Assembly: GCA_020831805.1 (NCBI GenBank)
Contig: JAFIFX010000001.1
Span: 1-64,000 of the forward strand
Length of the DNA stretch: 64,000 bases
Source of the DNA: Planctomycetota bacterium
Lineage (GTDB): Bacteria; Planctomycetota; Phycisphaerae; Phycisphaerales; UBA1924
Reading direction: 5' to 3'
This document shows positions 53,859 to 63,941 of the stretch, piece by piece. Position 1 is the stretch's first letter. Each line of letters starts with the position of its first letter. The notes under the pieces were generated by a model, which was given only the letters and a program-made list of their open reading frames with translations, did not search any database and had not been told where the DNA came from. The position numbers and the translations under genes were made by a program.

Positions 53859-54248
53859 GATACTGTCCTCTCTCGTGCGATTCGATCGCATGTGTAAAAC
53901 ACTGCACGCTGTTGAACGGGCCTGCATACCCATTCCGGAAAAGCCGTCGCCCTTCCCAGCGCCCCCCCTGCCTTCCCCGCAAGGGGGCCGAGGCTCCACC
54001 ATCCGGGTGGACCTCGAACCTTCCTTCGATGTCCAGCGTGAACTGGACGAGTGATTCACGGATTCTGGAACGATTTTCTGTCCTGAATCCACTTATAGAG
54101 TATCAGAGATCCGCCCGATGTCGACAAAAAAACAGGTGAATTGCGTATCAAGCCTGAGAAAGAGGGGGGGCAGGATCGTCCGATAATTATTGCTCGATGC
54201 GCGGACAAACCGGTCCCTGTCCCGGTCACTGTTCCGCGCTCATCAAGA
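53859..54248. other. Gap upstream of the second sorting-signal gene
   Basis: About 390 bases. No ORF is credible. On the - strand TTGTCG (near 54123-54128), 17 bases and GATACT could be a weak promoter for the gene at 53858. Near 54185-54250 sequences GCGCGGA and TCCGCGC could pair across a long loop downstream of the TPR gene, but there is no T-tract. Confidence 0.35.
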
Positions 54249-57200
54249 TCACCAGTCGATGCCAACCTCGGCCAGACGCGCCCGGAGTTGGGGGTTCGGA
54301 CGGGCATCGCGGGCCAGCTCGCGCGCCCGGGTCACCGTCTCCTGAACAGCCGTAGGTTCATGCCCTGCCTTGGCTTGCGCGGCTGCCAGACCCGCCACGA
54401 TCTCGTACGAACCCCGATCCAGCTCCGCAGCCCGCCGGAACGCCGAGACTGCCTCGTCATGGCGAGAGAATCCGAGCAGAACCCAACCCTTGGTGCTGAA
54501 GAATGGGCCGAGTTCGTCGAACGCGATCGCCTGCTCGATCAGGGACATGGCCTCCTGGAGGCGTTCACTCGTTGGATTGGATCTGGTGAGGATGCCGGCC
54601 AGGTTGTTCCGGATCGCGGCTCGGAAGAGGCCCTCGGTCCGAGAGTCTTCCAGTAATGTCCGATAATAGCGTTCCGCCTCGAATGAGCGTCCGGCCCGGT
54701 CCGCGCAGATCGCAGCGGAGAACATGTGGACAAGGTTGTTCGAGTCGAGCTGGGCGGCCCGGATGTGCAGCGTTTCCGCCTGGCGGTAGGTTTCGTGCGA
54801 GGCCTCCGCCGACTGGTAGGACGCCCAGAGTTGCAGGGCCCCCGCTGCCGCGGCGATTACCTCGACCCGCTCGGTCTCCTGTCCGACCAGTTCACCCGCG
54901 ATCCTCGCAGCGTTGAAGGCGAAATCGGCTCCCTGCCGAGGGAATCGTTCGGCGAGGATGCTCCAAGCTCTGATGAGTACCAGCTCCGAACCCTGCATGC
55001 CCATCTGCTCGGCGGACTTGATCCATGCCGCGGCGCGCTGTGGGTCCTCTACGCTGAGTGCCGCCAACTCGATCCAGACCGACGAGCGGAACTGGCTCGA
55101 AGCGCGGGCGACGGGCTCGAGACGCTGCCTGACCGCGGACTCGCTTGAGGTCCTCAGCGCCGATCGGCTGTGGACAAGGATCAGCCCGGGATTCAGCCCG
55201 GTATCCGGACTGGCCAGGGCGGCATCAAGGTAGGCCATCAGGCGATCGACCACGGCGTTGTGGTTCCCGAGCCCCTGCAACGCCCGGGCCCAGACCAGAT
55301 CAGGCTCAAGCGTGGAGCCGAGCGTGATGCCCCGCCAGCCGGTCGCGATCGATCTGGCCTGTTCGTACCGGCCCGCAGCGAGATTGGATTCCGCCGCGAT
55401 GCGCAAAAGCTGTTCGTCATCACGAAATCGCCGTGTCGCTTCGTACGCATCGGGGGCGATCGACGCTGGATCCTCGTTGAGCCCGAGACGCTCGGCAAGA
55501 ACGAACTTCTGGACCGCGAGGTTTCTCGGGAACGCCCGGGTGATCTCACGCAACTCCGCGATCTGCTGATCTCGGCTGAGGTTCTCGCGGTTGCGATCGA
55601 ACGCCTCGACCCGCTCGAACGCGAGGCGGATCGACTCGTCGACGCCCTCGGCGTCGAACCGCTCCCGAAGGGCGTCCGCCGCGCTGCCCGAGGCCATCTG
55701 CCGCCAGAAGCGGAGGTCTTCATCGCCGGGGTGATGCTCCAGGGCCCGGTCCACGATCTCGGCGGCCCGTTCGCTTTCCCCGTTGCGCAGGAGCAGTTCG
55801 AGCAAAGCCTTCCACGAGACGAGATCTTCAGGATGGGCCTCGACGGACTGCAAGTAGATCGATTCGGCCTCGGCGAGATTTCCCGTGCCCAGGGCGAAGT
55901 TCGCACGCACACGCCTTGCCTCCATGTCCGAGAGGCCATACCTTGACGCCTCCGCGATGACCCGATCGGATTCCGCGTTCATCCCGACCTGCCTGAGCTT
56001 GGCAGCAAGCTCGGTCACCTGTCCGGCCGAGAGGGTCTCGGCCCGTGTGATCTCGCGCAGCACCTCCGTCGCGAGCCGCCGGTTGTCCGTGGCGATCGCG
56101 CTCTGAACAAGCTGGAACCCGATGGTCACCCGGGCGTTTCCGGAAGCGTTCGCGAACAACTCGGTGAGCAACCGCGTGGTTTCGGTCCGGTCGGTCAGCA
56201 AGTTGATCCGGCGCGCGACCTCCTCCTGCAGGAACGGATTGCCACCCGCACGGGAAACGATATCGAGCATGATCTGGCGTGCCTGGCCCTCGTTGCCACG
56301 CTCGCGCTGCAGTTCGAAGGCCGCAAAAAGGTAACCGAAGACCTGGCTGCCGGTCACCAGGTTGGCGGCGGCGAGGTACTGCTCGATCGCACCGACCGGG
56401 TCCGGATTGAACCGCTCGTTCTCCGGGAGCCCGGGCGGGCTGGGGAACTGGAGCATGTTCGCCAGCATCGTGCGGGCACGCACGTTCTGCGGTTCGGCGG
56501 TCACCACGGCGCGGACGATGGAGAGCGCCTCCTCACGCCGGCGACGGTTGGGAGCCTCGCCGAACACCGCATTGGCCCGCGCGAGGCGCAGCCGCGACGG
56601 GAGCGTGCGCCCCTGCGTGGCGGTCAGCTGGACAATCCGCTCGATGGTTCGATCCACATACTCGAGATTCCCACCCAGGGCGCTGGACTCGACCGATTCG
56701 GTCAGCAGGTCGACATTGTCCGGAGCGGCCTGCACGGCCGCCTGCCAGGCTTGCGTGGCTTCATCGCGGCTGGCGAACGCGTCCTTGAACATCGCGTCGG
56801 TCCGAAGCCAGCGAGATCGGTTCTCCGGACCGGCGTTATCCAGCCCACGCTGGATCAGGTCCTGGGCCTCGCGGACCCGCTCGGAGAAAGCATCCGACGG
56901 CGCGGAGAGGTAGGCCATCACGGCACGCAGCGCGATGTCGGGATCTTCAATGCGTTCGGGGAGCGATCGTTCGCCCATCCGTTCGGACAGGCCCAGCGCA
57001 AAGCGCGAGTCGATCGACAGAATCTCAGCCTGGAGCTCCTCATCGATGACCTCTGAGTCCATGAGCCGAGCCAGCTCCTGGCGCGCGGCCTCCTGGTTCC
57101 CGAGCGCCGCCTCCAAGGCCGCCAGCGCGATGGTCAGCCGTTGCTGCTGCTGCACGCCGAACAGCCCGCTGTCCCGCAGCCCACGCCCAGCCGCCCTGGC

Positions 57201-58706
57201 CCGTTCGACACGGGCGGCGTCGATCTGACCCAGGCGGGCCAGCGTGGCGTCGGTCTCGACCAGCACCGCGACCGCCGCCAGGTTCCCGTTGCTCCGCTCG
57301 ACGAGCTGCATCGCGAGCGGGCTGGCCTCGGTGGCCCGCTGGGCCCGAAGGTACGCGGAAACACGCCGGAACCCGGGCTCGAGCCACACATACGGCTCGG
57401 CCAGTTCCGCGGCGAGCGTCCAGGCATCCAACGCGTCCGAGAGCCGGCCGAGTCGGTGCTGGATATCGCCGAGCATCATCCGGATGGTCGGCTCGATCGC
57501 GTGCTGCTCGATGGCCTCGGTCGCCCGAGCGCGAGCGTTCACAAAGTCGCCGTCGCGGTAGGAACGCCTGGCCTCGATCGCTTTCAACCAGCCGATCGCC
57601 CGGTACTCATGGCCGTGCGTCTGAAGTTCAGCCTCGCGCTCGCGGGCCTGCTCGTCTTCGTCGCGGTCCAGATGCACGAGCGCCGCGTACCCGACGACAT
57701 CGGCCACAAATCGCCCGCTCGGCATGGTCGTCGGCTGGCTGAGAATGGCGTCGTGACGGCCTTCCCAATACCGGCGGCGGACCAGATCACGCGCAAAGGA
57801 TGCGTCGTCGCTCCAGGCGATGGTCTCTTCCAGAATCGCCAGGGAGAGGTCTTCCCGCAGCGACATGCCCAAAGCCCGGACAATGACGCGGACCATCTCC
57901 TCATCACGCACGGACGCCGCCCCGTGCCACCGGCCGGATTCGGTATCCAGTTCGATCGCTCGGGCCAACTCGGCCATGGCGTCCGTCCGGTCCAGGTCGC
58001 GTGTTCCGTGGATCGCGCCCAGCAGCCTCGGGCCGATGGCTTCGGGCGTCGCGACGATGTACGCGTCCAGAACCTCGACCAAACGATCCGGTTGGCCGGT
58101 GGTCTCCGCACGCACGAAGGCGCGCCAGGCGTCGATGAACGCGGGCGGCTCCGAGGCGAGAAGCCGGTCCTCGAGACGCACGATCACCGGGTCCGTGCTG
58201 TTCAGGGCCGTGCGGGCGCGGGCCTCATGGCGGAGGACCTTCAGCCGGTCCGTCGGTGTCGCCTCGATCTCCGACGGTCGCAACCGGACCGCCAGCTCCC
58301 GAGCCTCGACCCAGGCGCCCGTGCGGACGAACAGCCCGAGCAGTTCCTGGCCGACCTCGGTATCGTCGGGGTAATCGCGCAGGTATTCTCGCAGCACACC
58401 GGCTGCGGCCGGGACATGGCCGCCGTCACGGGCTTCCCACGCCAGCCTGGATCGGGCAAACGCCAGGCGGACCTCCGGCGAAACCTCCTGATCACCCATC
58501 CCCCTGAGATGGCGACCGAGCATGACCACGGCCTCGTGATGCCGCCCCTCTTCATGAGCCCGCAGGCCGTCACGCTCGAAGGCTTGGAGCTGGCGAGCGT
58601 TCTGGATTTTGGGCACCGTGAAGAAGGCGATCCCGCCGATCACCAGCAACACCAGCAGCCCGCCGGCCAACACCAGGCGACGAGCGGTTCTTGGTCTGAG
58701 CCCCAT
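54249..58706 (-). CDS. Giant membrane-anchored TPR protein of the exosortase/EPS locus
   Basis: 1485 residues. One N-terminal membrane helix (about 10-31) then almost continuous helical pairs of the TPR type (for example EEGRHHEAVVMLGRHL, ARATEAIEQHAIEPT, EAESIYLQSVEAHPEDLVSWKALL, AFRRAAELDRGSYE). Large TPR proteins accompany exosortase systems (PrsT-like) and probably scaffold polysaccharide synthesis and export in the periplasm. It starts 15 bases after the sugar transferase stop, so it is in that operon. Function is inferred from context only. Confidence 0.8.
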   Translation of the reverse strand: MGLRPRTARRLVLAGGLLVLLVIGGIAFFTVPKIQNARQLQAFERDGLRAHEEGRHHEAVVMLGRHLRGMGDQEVSPEVRLAFARSRLAWEARDGGHVPAAAGVLREYLRDYPDDTEVGQELLGLFVRTGAWVEARELAVRLRPSEIEATPTDRLKVLRHEARARTALNSTDPVIVRLEDRLLASEPPAFIDAWRAFVRAETTGQPDRLVEVLDAYIVATPEAIGPRLLGAIHGTRDLDRTDAMAELARAIELDTESGRWHGAASVRDEEMVRVIVRALGMSLREDLSLAILEETIAWSDDASFARDLVRRRYWEGRHDAILSQPTTMPSGRFVADVVGYAALVHLDRDEDEQAREREAELQTHGHEYRAIGWLKAIEARRSYRDGDFVNARARATEAIEQHAIEPTIRMMLGDIQHRLGRLSDALDAWTLAAELAEPYVWLEPGFRRVSAYLRAQRATEASPLAMQLVERSNGNLAAVAVLVETDATLARLGQIDAARVERARAAGRGLRDSGLFGVQQQQRLTIALAALEAALGNQEAARQELARLMDSEVIDEELQAEILSIDSRFALGLSERMGERSLPERIEDPDIALRAVMAYLSAPSDAFSERVREAQDLIQRGLDNAGPENRSRWLRTDAMFKDAFASRDEATQAWQAAVQAAPDNVDLLTESVESSALGGNLEYVDRTIERIVQLTATQGRTLPSRLRLARANAVFGEAPNRRRREEALSIVRAVVTAEPQNVRARTMLANMLQFPSPPGLPENERFNPDPVGAIEQYLAAANLVTGSQVFGYLFAAFELQRERGNEGQARQIMLDIVSRAGGNPFLQEEVARRINLLTDRTETTRLLTELFANASGNARVTIGFQLVQSAIATDNRRLATEVLREITRAETLSAGQVTELAAKLRQVGMNAESDRVIAEASRYGLSDMEARRVRANFALGTGNLAEAESIYLQSVEAHPEDLVSWKALLELLLRNGESERAAEIVDRALEHHPGDEDLRFWRQMASGSAADALRERFDAEGVDESIRLAFERVEAFDRNRENLSRDQQIAELREITRAFPRNLAVQKFVLAERLGLNEDPASIAPDAYEATRRFRDDEQLLRIAAESNLAAGRYEQARSIATGWRGITLGSTLEPDLVWARALQGLGNHNAVVDRLMAYLDAALASPDTGLNPGLILVHSRSALRTSSESAVRQRLEPVARASSQFRSSVWIELAALSVEDPQRAAAWIKSAEQMGMQGSELVLIRAWSILAERFPRQGADFAFNAARIAGELVGQETERVEVIAAAAGALQLWASYQSAEASHETYRQAETLHIRAAQLDSNNLVHMFSAAICADRAGRSFEAERYYRTLLEDSRTEGLFRAAIRNNLAGILTRSNPTSERLQEAMSLIEQAIAFDELGPFFSTKGWVLLGFSRHDEAVSAFRRAAELDRGSYEIVAGLAAAQAKAGHEPTAVQETVTRARELARDARPNPQLRARLAEVGIDW

Positions 58707-58721
58707 GGATCCTCCCTCGGC

Positions 58722-60140
58722 TCACTTCCGGGTCAGGGCGCTGAACACCAGCACCACCGTCCTCCAGATTATGTACAGGTCGAGCCAAAAGCTCGCCCGT
58801 TCTACATACTCGATGTCGTAGCGGATCCATTCCTGGAAATCCGCCCCGTCCGCCCTGGTCCGCCGGGTCTGCCACAGGCCTGTGACGCCGGGGCGGACGC
58901 TCAGCCTGGCCTCCCGCCAGCCCGGGCAGTATTGGTTCTCCGAGTACGGGCTGGGGCGTGGGCCGACCACGGACATGTGACCCGTCAGCACATTGATGAA
59001 CTGCGGGATCTCATCCAGCTGCAGCTTGCGGAGAACCCGTCCGACCCGGGTGATCCGGGGGTCGTCCTCGATGAAGAACTGCGGGCCGTCGGCTTTGTTT
59101 TCCTGCTGGAGCCGGGCCTTCATTTCCTCGGCGTTTCGGAACATCGTCCGGAACTTCAGGCAGCCGAACTCCCGGCCGTGGATCGATTCGCGCTTATGGG
59201 CGAAGAAGAACGGACTGCGGTCCTCAAGATAGATCGCCAGCATGATGAACGGGTAGAGAGGCAGCGTCAGGCCCAAGGCAAACAGGGCGAAAAGGATATC
59301 AAACCCCCTTTTCAGGGCACTCCCGGTGTACGGGGCTGCCTCCTCGATCCCCCGCTCCGACCAGCCGGGCTTGGCCTCGATGTCCGCCCACGAAACATCC
59401 TCGACGGGCGGCCTGGCTTCGGGATCATCCCACATCACGGCCGGTCCCACCGCGACAACCCCGGCCGGAACCGAACGCCCCGCCCCGATCCACAACGGGC
59501 CGGTCAGCTCGGAGGACTCGGAAGCGGCTGCGTCCTTGTCAGCCCAACCTTCACGGCCCGTACGCCGCGCCCGCGAGATCGTCGCATCCGGGCGGGGCCA
59601 GATCTCCGCCAGATCGCGGACGAACCGGGCGTTGTCACGATCCAGCTCCGACGAATAGATGCGCCCGTCCTCACGCAAACCGGCGAACATGTCCGGCGGA
59701 ACAATCCGTCGCAGTGCGGCCCAAGGCCGCTCCTGGGCATCCATCGCGGCCCAGTCCTTGGCGATATCGATCTCGCTGGTGAAGGCGACGCGGGCGAGCC
59801 GGGACGCGTGCCCGTCGTACACCCTCCGGAACCGCAGGAAGCGACCGTCCGCCCGCGACTCGACACGCTCGCGGTAATCGCTGATCGACTTGTCGGCCAA
59901 TCGCACGAGCAGCAGATCCGGTTTCAGCCAGCAGAGCAGCTCCAGCGTCCGGCCCAGCGGCATGATGACCATCCGCGACCGCTCCGCCAGCAGGTACAAC
60001 TCCGCGTCCGGGCTGACTTCCGCCCCGGAGCCCGCGTGGATAACCTGGACGCCGTGGGCCGCCCAATACCGCGCGTGGAGCTGCGGCGGGGTCAGACCCC
60101 AGAGCGTGGGCGTGTTCTGGATCGATTCCGTGGCGATCAT
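58722..60140 (-). CDS. Initiating sugar-phosphate transferase with unusual soluble N-terminus
   Basis: 472 residues. The C-terminal half (about 265-472) is a bacterial sugar transferase: KRGFDILFALFALGLTLPLY membrane helix, KFRTMF, LRKLQLDEIPQFINVL, SVVGPRPSP and VRPGVTGLWQ. It loads the first sugar phosphate on undecaprenyl phosphate. Instead of the usual four N-terminal helices there is a ~250-residue soluble part whose segment GPLWIGAGRSVPAGVVAVGP looks like left-handed beta-helix turns of nucleotidyltransferases. It overlaps the Wzc-like gene by four bases. Confidence 0.9.
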   Translation of the reverse strand: MIATESIQNTPTLWGLTPPQLHARYWAAHGVQVIHAGSGAEVSPDAELYLLAERSRMVIMPLGRTLELLCWLKPDLLLVRLADKSISDYRERVESRADGRFLRFRRVYDGHASRLARVAFTSEIDIAKDWAAMDAQERPWAALRRIVPPDMFAGLREDGRIYSSELDRDNARFVRDLAEIWPRPDATISRARRTGREGWADKDAAASESSELTGPLWIGAGRSVPAGVVAVGPAVMWDDPEARPPVEDVSWADIEAKPGWSERGIEEAAPYTGSALKRGFDILFALFALGLTLPLYPFIMLAIYLEDRSPFFFAHKRESIHGREFGCLKFRTMFRNAEEMKARLQQENKADGPQFFIEDDPRITRVGRVLRKLQLDEIPQFINVLTGHMSVVGPRPSPYSENQYCPGWREARLSVRPGVTGLWQTRRTRADGADFQEWIRYDIEYVERASFWLDLYIIWRTVVLVFSALTRK

Positions 60141-62374
60141 CCCTTCTCGTTCCCCGCCGAGGCTCGGGCCTGGGCCTCCGGCCTGAAGAGCGAACCGCCG
60201 AGCGGACCGATCGAGGTTTGACCGCTCGCGGCCTGCTCGGCGGCCTGCCGTGACGCTTGACGCGAGAAGTGCACGGACATGCTGCTGCTGGATTGACGCA
60301 ACTCCTGGATCGACGCGCGATTAAAGACCGTGGCCGTGACCTGCCCGCCGACCGCGATGATCTGGTCGACCGCCCGCTTGACCAGCGGCCTGAGCTGGTT
60401 CCGTCCCACGACCATCATCACGCCATCCACAGCGGGCGCGAGCAGCCCCGCCTCGATCGAGCCGAGAATCGGGCCGGAGTCGATCAGGATCGTGTCGTAC
60501 TCATCGCGGAATGTGTCGAGCAATCGCCGCACGACCGGTGGGCTCAAGCGGCTGATGCGGAGCTCATCGCCAAGCCCCGCCGGCAGGACGCTGAGCCGCT
60601 CGAACCGTGACTCGTGGACCAGCCCGCGCAGGTCGGATCCAGAGGCGGCCGCCTCCGCGAGACTGGGCGCCGAGGCGTGCCCGAAATGCAGCGACAGGCC
60701 GCGACCGATCAGGTCCATGTCGATCAGCAGCGTCCGGTCGCCGCTCTCCGCGAACGAGAGACCCAGCGCGATGATCATGCTGGTCTTTCCGTCGCCGGGT
60801 GCCGGGCTGGTCACCGCGAGGACCGAGGCCTTCTCACGACCGCGCATGATCTGCAACTGGGAGCGGATCTGGTGCACGGCGAACGCGGACGCCTCGGCCA
60901 GCTCCCGGTCGGTGATCGAGCGGCCCAGGTCGGGCAGCACGCCGACGATCCGCGACTGCGCCGCGTCAAGAATGCCGTCATCCGAGTAGCGGATCCGCCG
61001 TCCCATCAGCCCGAGCCCCAGCATGGCGGCGACGGGCACCGCGCCGGCGCCGACGAATCCCGCACCGGCGAGCTTGATCCGTTTGTCGCTGGAAGGGTTC
61101 CGCGGCATCGTCGCCGGGCCGACCACGCTGACCCGCCCGGACACTTCCGAGATCGACCCGGCCTGGGACTCGAGACGCAGCGCGTCGATGCGTTGCTCGG
61201 TCCGCGAAATTTCCCGATCAAGATCCATTCGTTCCGAGTTGAGATCACGCAATCGCAGGTTCGCCTGACCAAGTCGCTCCTGCTGCTCGCGTGCTTCACG
61301 CAGGCGAGACTCCACCCGCTCAAGCCGCATGCGCAGCCCCTCCAGCGTCACCCCGCCCGCGCTCATCGAGCGGCCATCGCCGTCATCATTCATGAACGCG
61401 ACCTCGAGCGCCGCGATCCGATTCTGGATCTCCCGATCGATCTCGCGGATCCCGTTCTGGAGCGTGCGATAGTCCCGGTGACCGGCGAGGATCCCCGCGG
61501 CGATGTACCTGGTCCGCTCCGCCTCCAGCTCCCGGCGGATGCCCAGCAGCTCTGCGACGCCGGAATCCAGCTCTGCGGCCTGCTCGGGCGTCAGGCCCGT
61601 GGTATCCCCCTGGCTGCGACGCGCGGTGAGCAACTGCAGATCCTCGATCTGCGACTCCAGCGAGCGCCGCTGCTCGTTGTACGCCTGCACCGTCTCGAAC
61701 GCGGCCTGCATCTGCGGCCCGAGCTGATCGGTGCCGAACTCCCGGGCCACCCGCGCGATCTCCGCGTCCTTGAGGTTCTTCTCGTTGCGGAGCGTCGTGC
61801 GGCGAGCTTCCAGAATGTTCAGCCGGCCCTCGACGCTGATCTCTGTCGACCGGCCGTACAACTCCATGTACGCATCGACCACTGAGTCGGTCGCCGCGTG
61901 GGCGATGATCGCGTGCTCGTGCTCGAACTCGACGGAAATCAGCTGCTGGGTCGCCCGGCTTGTCCGCACCCGCAGCCCGCGCCGGAACTCCTCGAACGAG
62001 CTGATCGAGACATCTGCCCGCCGGGTCGCTTCACGCCACCGGTCCGAGTCCATCGCGAAGTTGATCACATTCTGGCCGCTCATCAGCTCCGCCTGGGAGG
62101 CCACGAAGCTGGCGAACATCGCCGGGGCGGAAGTCTGCTCGGTCTCGAAAAGGATCTTGGGCATGACCGGCTGGATCTGGATGATGGCATCCGACTTGTA
62201 CAGCGGCTTCTGCGAGAAGTATCCCGCCGCCGCACCGGCCAGCGCGAACAAACCCGCCAGAAAAATCGTGATCAGATAACGCCCACGCAGCAGACGGTGC
62301 ACCATGGCGAACACATTGGCGTGCGGCTGCGGCGTCTCGGCGGCCCAGTCGGTGTTGGAGTTGACAGAACTCAA
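60137..62374 (-). CDS. Wzc-like polysaccharide co-polymerase fused to BY-kinase-type ATPase
   Basis: 745 residues. Membrane helices at about 34-50 and 434-455 flank a long coiled coil (190-400), the Wzz/PCP part. The C-terminal P-loop ATPase has Walker A SPAPGDGKT (523-531) and Walker A' LLIDMDLIG (549-557). The tail after residue 690 is Ser/Gln/Ala-rich with no tyrosine cluster, unlike autophosphorylating Wzc/CpsD kinases. It controls chain length and export. Overlaps with the genes on both sides place it in the exosortase operon. Confidence 0.92.
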   Translation of the reverse strand: MSSVNSNTDWAAETPQPHANVFAMVHRLLRGRYLITIFLAGLFALAGAAAGYFSQKPLYKSDAIIQIQPVMPKILFETEQTSAPAMFASFVASQAELMSGQNVINFAMDSDRWREATRRADVSISSFEEFRRGLRVRTSRATQQLISVEFEHEHAIIAHAATDSVVDAYMELYGRSTEISVEGRLNILEARRTTLRNEKNLKDAEIARVAREFGTDQLGPQMQAAFETVQAYNEQRRSLESQIEDLQLLTARRSQGDTTGLTPEQAAELDSGVAELLGIRRELEAERTRYIAAGILAGHRDYRTLQNGIREIDREIQNRIAALEVAFMNDDGDGRSMSAGGVTLEGLRMRLERVESRLREAREQQERLGQANLRLRDLNSERMDLDREISRTEQRIDALRLESQAGSISEVSGRVSVVGPATMPRNPSSDKRIKLAGAGFVGAGAVPVAAMLGLGLMGRRIRYSDDGILDAAQSRIVGVLPDLGRSITDRELAEASAFAVHQIRSQLQIMRGREKASVLAVTSPAPGDGKTSMIIALGLSFAESGDRTLLIDMDLIGRGLSLHFGHASAPSLAEAAASGSDLRGLVHESRFERLSVLPAGLGDELRISRLSPPVVRRLLDTFRDEYDTILIDSGPILGSIEAGLLAPAVDGVMMVVGRNQLRPLVKRAVDQIIAVGGQVTATVFNRASIQELRQSSSSMSVHFSRQASRQAAEQAASGQTSIGPLGGSLFRPEAQARASAGNEKG

Positions 62375-63054
62375 CGCACATCTCCTCGACGATGGGCGGG
62401 GGCGCCTTCGAGCAGCACCCTCAGCACAGGTTCCGCGATGGTGTACATCTGCTCAAGAATCCAGCCGTGCTCGTCCGGGCTGACCTCGTCCCCGATCACA
62501 ATCTGGATCTGGGCGGCCCCGTACGGCCGCATCACATAGTCCGCCGCCGCCCGCCGGACACGGGACATCGAGGTCGTCACCTCTCCGGTCGGCATCACGA
62601 ACAGGTTGTACACCGTGATCTCACGCTGCCCGTTGCCCGCCGTGCGGCGGAAGTCGTACCGCACCGCCTCCAGCGAGCCGAAGCGGATGCCCTCCCCGGT
62701 GTCGCCCTCCGCCCACCCGTGAGCCGGATAACAGTTCGGGGGGTAATGCCCCTGCATGTCACGGATGTCCTTGCACTGCACCAGCATCAGCGTCGCCGAG
62801 AGCCCGCCGCGCACATCCGTGCGATACTCGCGCGCGACGATGGCGTTGGGGCGCAGCAGCTTCGTCGCCGAGGGCGGAAGGGCCACCTCGTGCCCGACCC
62901 AGACGCCGAAATCGACGGGGAAGTACTCGACCGCGTCGCGGATCTGGCCGTGGAAGGCCTCCACCGCCTCAGTATCGGTCCCCACACGCTGGGAAAAGGC
63001 GATCCCCGCGAGCATCGCACCGGCCACCACCGCGCTGATCACAGGCCCTCTCAT
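62371..63054 (-). CDS. epsI: EpsI-family exosortase-associated protein
   Basis: 227 residues from ATG 63054, overlapping the exosortase stop by four bases. An N-terminal signal/anchor (about 1-20) precedes the EpsI fold with the diagnostic YPPNCYPAHGW segment (about 104-114) and the later FVMPTGEVTTSM strand. EpsI proteins occur next to or fused with exosortases; a role in processing or polysaccharide attachment is assumed but not proven. Confidence 0.9.
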   Translation of the reverse strand: MRGPVISAVVAGAMLAGIAFSQRVGTDTEAVEAFHGQIRDAVEYFPVDFGVWVGHEVALPPSATKLLRPNAIVAREYRTDVRGGLSATLMLVQCKDIRDMQGHYPPNCYPAHGWAEGDTGEGIRFGSLEAVRYDFRRTAGNGQREITVYNLFVMPTGEVTTSMSRVRRAAADYVMRPYGAAQIQIVIGDEVSPDEHGWILEQMYTIAEPVLRVLLEGAPAHRRGDVR

Positions 63055-63941
63055 GCTCGGTGCTCCGTCATCTGGTGCGCCAGCGTGAACCGATAGGTCG
63101 GCACCATCGCCCAACGCAGAAGCCTCGTGATGCCCATGAGCATCAGGAACGCGATCGGCAGCATGGCCCAGCCGGAGATGTCATGGAACATGTCCGCGGT
63201 CGATTCCTCCGCATAGCCGTACAGCAGCACCGTCGGCGTCAGACGGATGACATTGCAGATGAGCGCCGCCACCGGGCTGAGCAGGAGGATCGCCAGCCGG
63301 ACCGAGTTACGCAGCGGCACCGTGAACGCGAACGCGTAGGAAACCAGCACCAGCGCGAAGACCATCCGCATGCCGTTGCAAGCCTCGTGCACCGCGACCG
63401 CCTGGTCATTGATCACCAGCAGATTCCCGGACCGCTCGACCCACTGGCCCATCGCCTCGAGCACCACCCGGGTCACCTCGGCCGATGCGGTCTGCAATGG
63501 CCCGGCGATCATCAGCCGCAGCCTTCCCGGCACCGGGATCAGCATCGCCATCAGCAGCACCGCCGGCGCAAAGTTGGCCAGCACCTGCACGCCCACGACC
63601 GACGCCACCGCTCCCACGAGCATCAGCACGGCCCCGCCGTGCCACCCCGCCTGGAATGCGGTGCGGAAACTCACCCACGCGAGCACCCAACCCGCCGCGA
63701 TCAATGCCGGCCCGACCCAGCTGAACCGCGGCGGCGAACGCCGGAAGCGAACACGACGAACCCAGACCAGCCACGCGACGATCAAGGGCACCAGCAGGAT
63801 GTGGCTGGCCTCCTCGTCGCGCCACGCGATCGTGAAGATATCAACCCATTGCGTCCATCCAGCCAGGACCGCAAGCAAGGACAGCACCAGAAGAGCCGCC
63901 ATCTGACCCGCCGACCAGCCATATCGGGACACACCAAACAT
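63051..63941 (-). CDS. Exosortase (membrane cysteine transpeptidase)
   Basis: 296 residues with about eight membrane helices. The catalytic set is complete: Cys188 in VHEACNGMRM, Arg233 in ICNVIRLTPTVLLYG and His253 in MFHDISGWAML. It cleaves C-terminal sorting signals such as those at 27262-28023 and 53136-53858 and is the first gene of the - strand group seen here. Genes further upstream are outside the window. The subfamily cannot be fixed by eye. Confidence 0.93.
   Translation of the reverse strand: MFGVSRYGWSAGQMAALLVLSLLAVLAGWTQWVDIFTIAWRDEEASHILLVPLIVAWLVWVRRVRFRRSPPRFSWVGPALIAAGWVLAWVSFRTAFQAGWHGGAVLMLVGAVASVVGVQVLANFAPAVLLMAMLIPVPGRLRLMIAGPLQTASAEVTRVVLEAMGQWVERSGNLLVINDQAVAVHEACNGMRMVFALVLVSYAFAFTVPLRNSVRLAILLLSPVAALICNVIRLTPTVLLYGYAEESTADMFHDISGWAMLPIAFLMLMGITRLLRWAMVPTYRFTLAHQMTEHRA

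Noticed and set aside
57141-60221. Very long + strand open frame (1026 codons)
   Set aside because: It is antisense to the TPR and sugar-transferase genes, has no domain or signal and is Arg/His/Pro-rich as expected of a shadow frame in GC-rich DNA.
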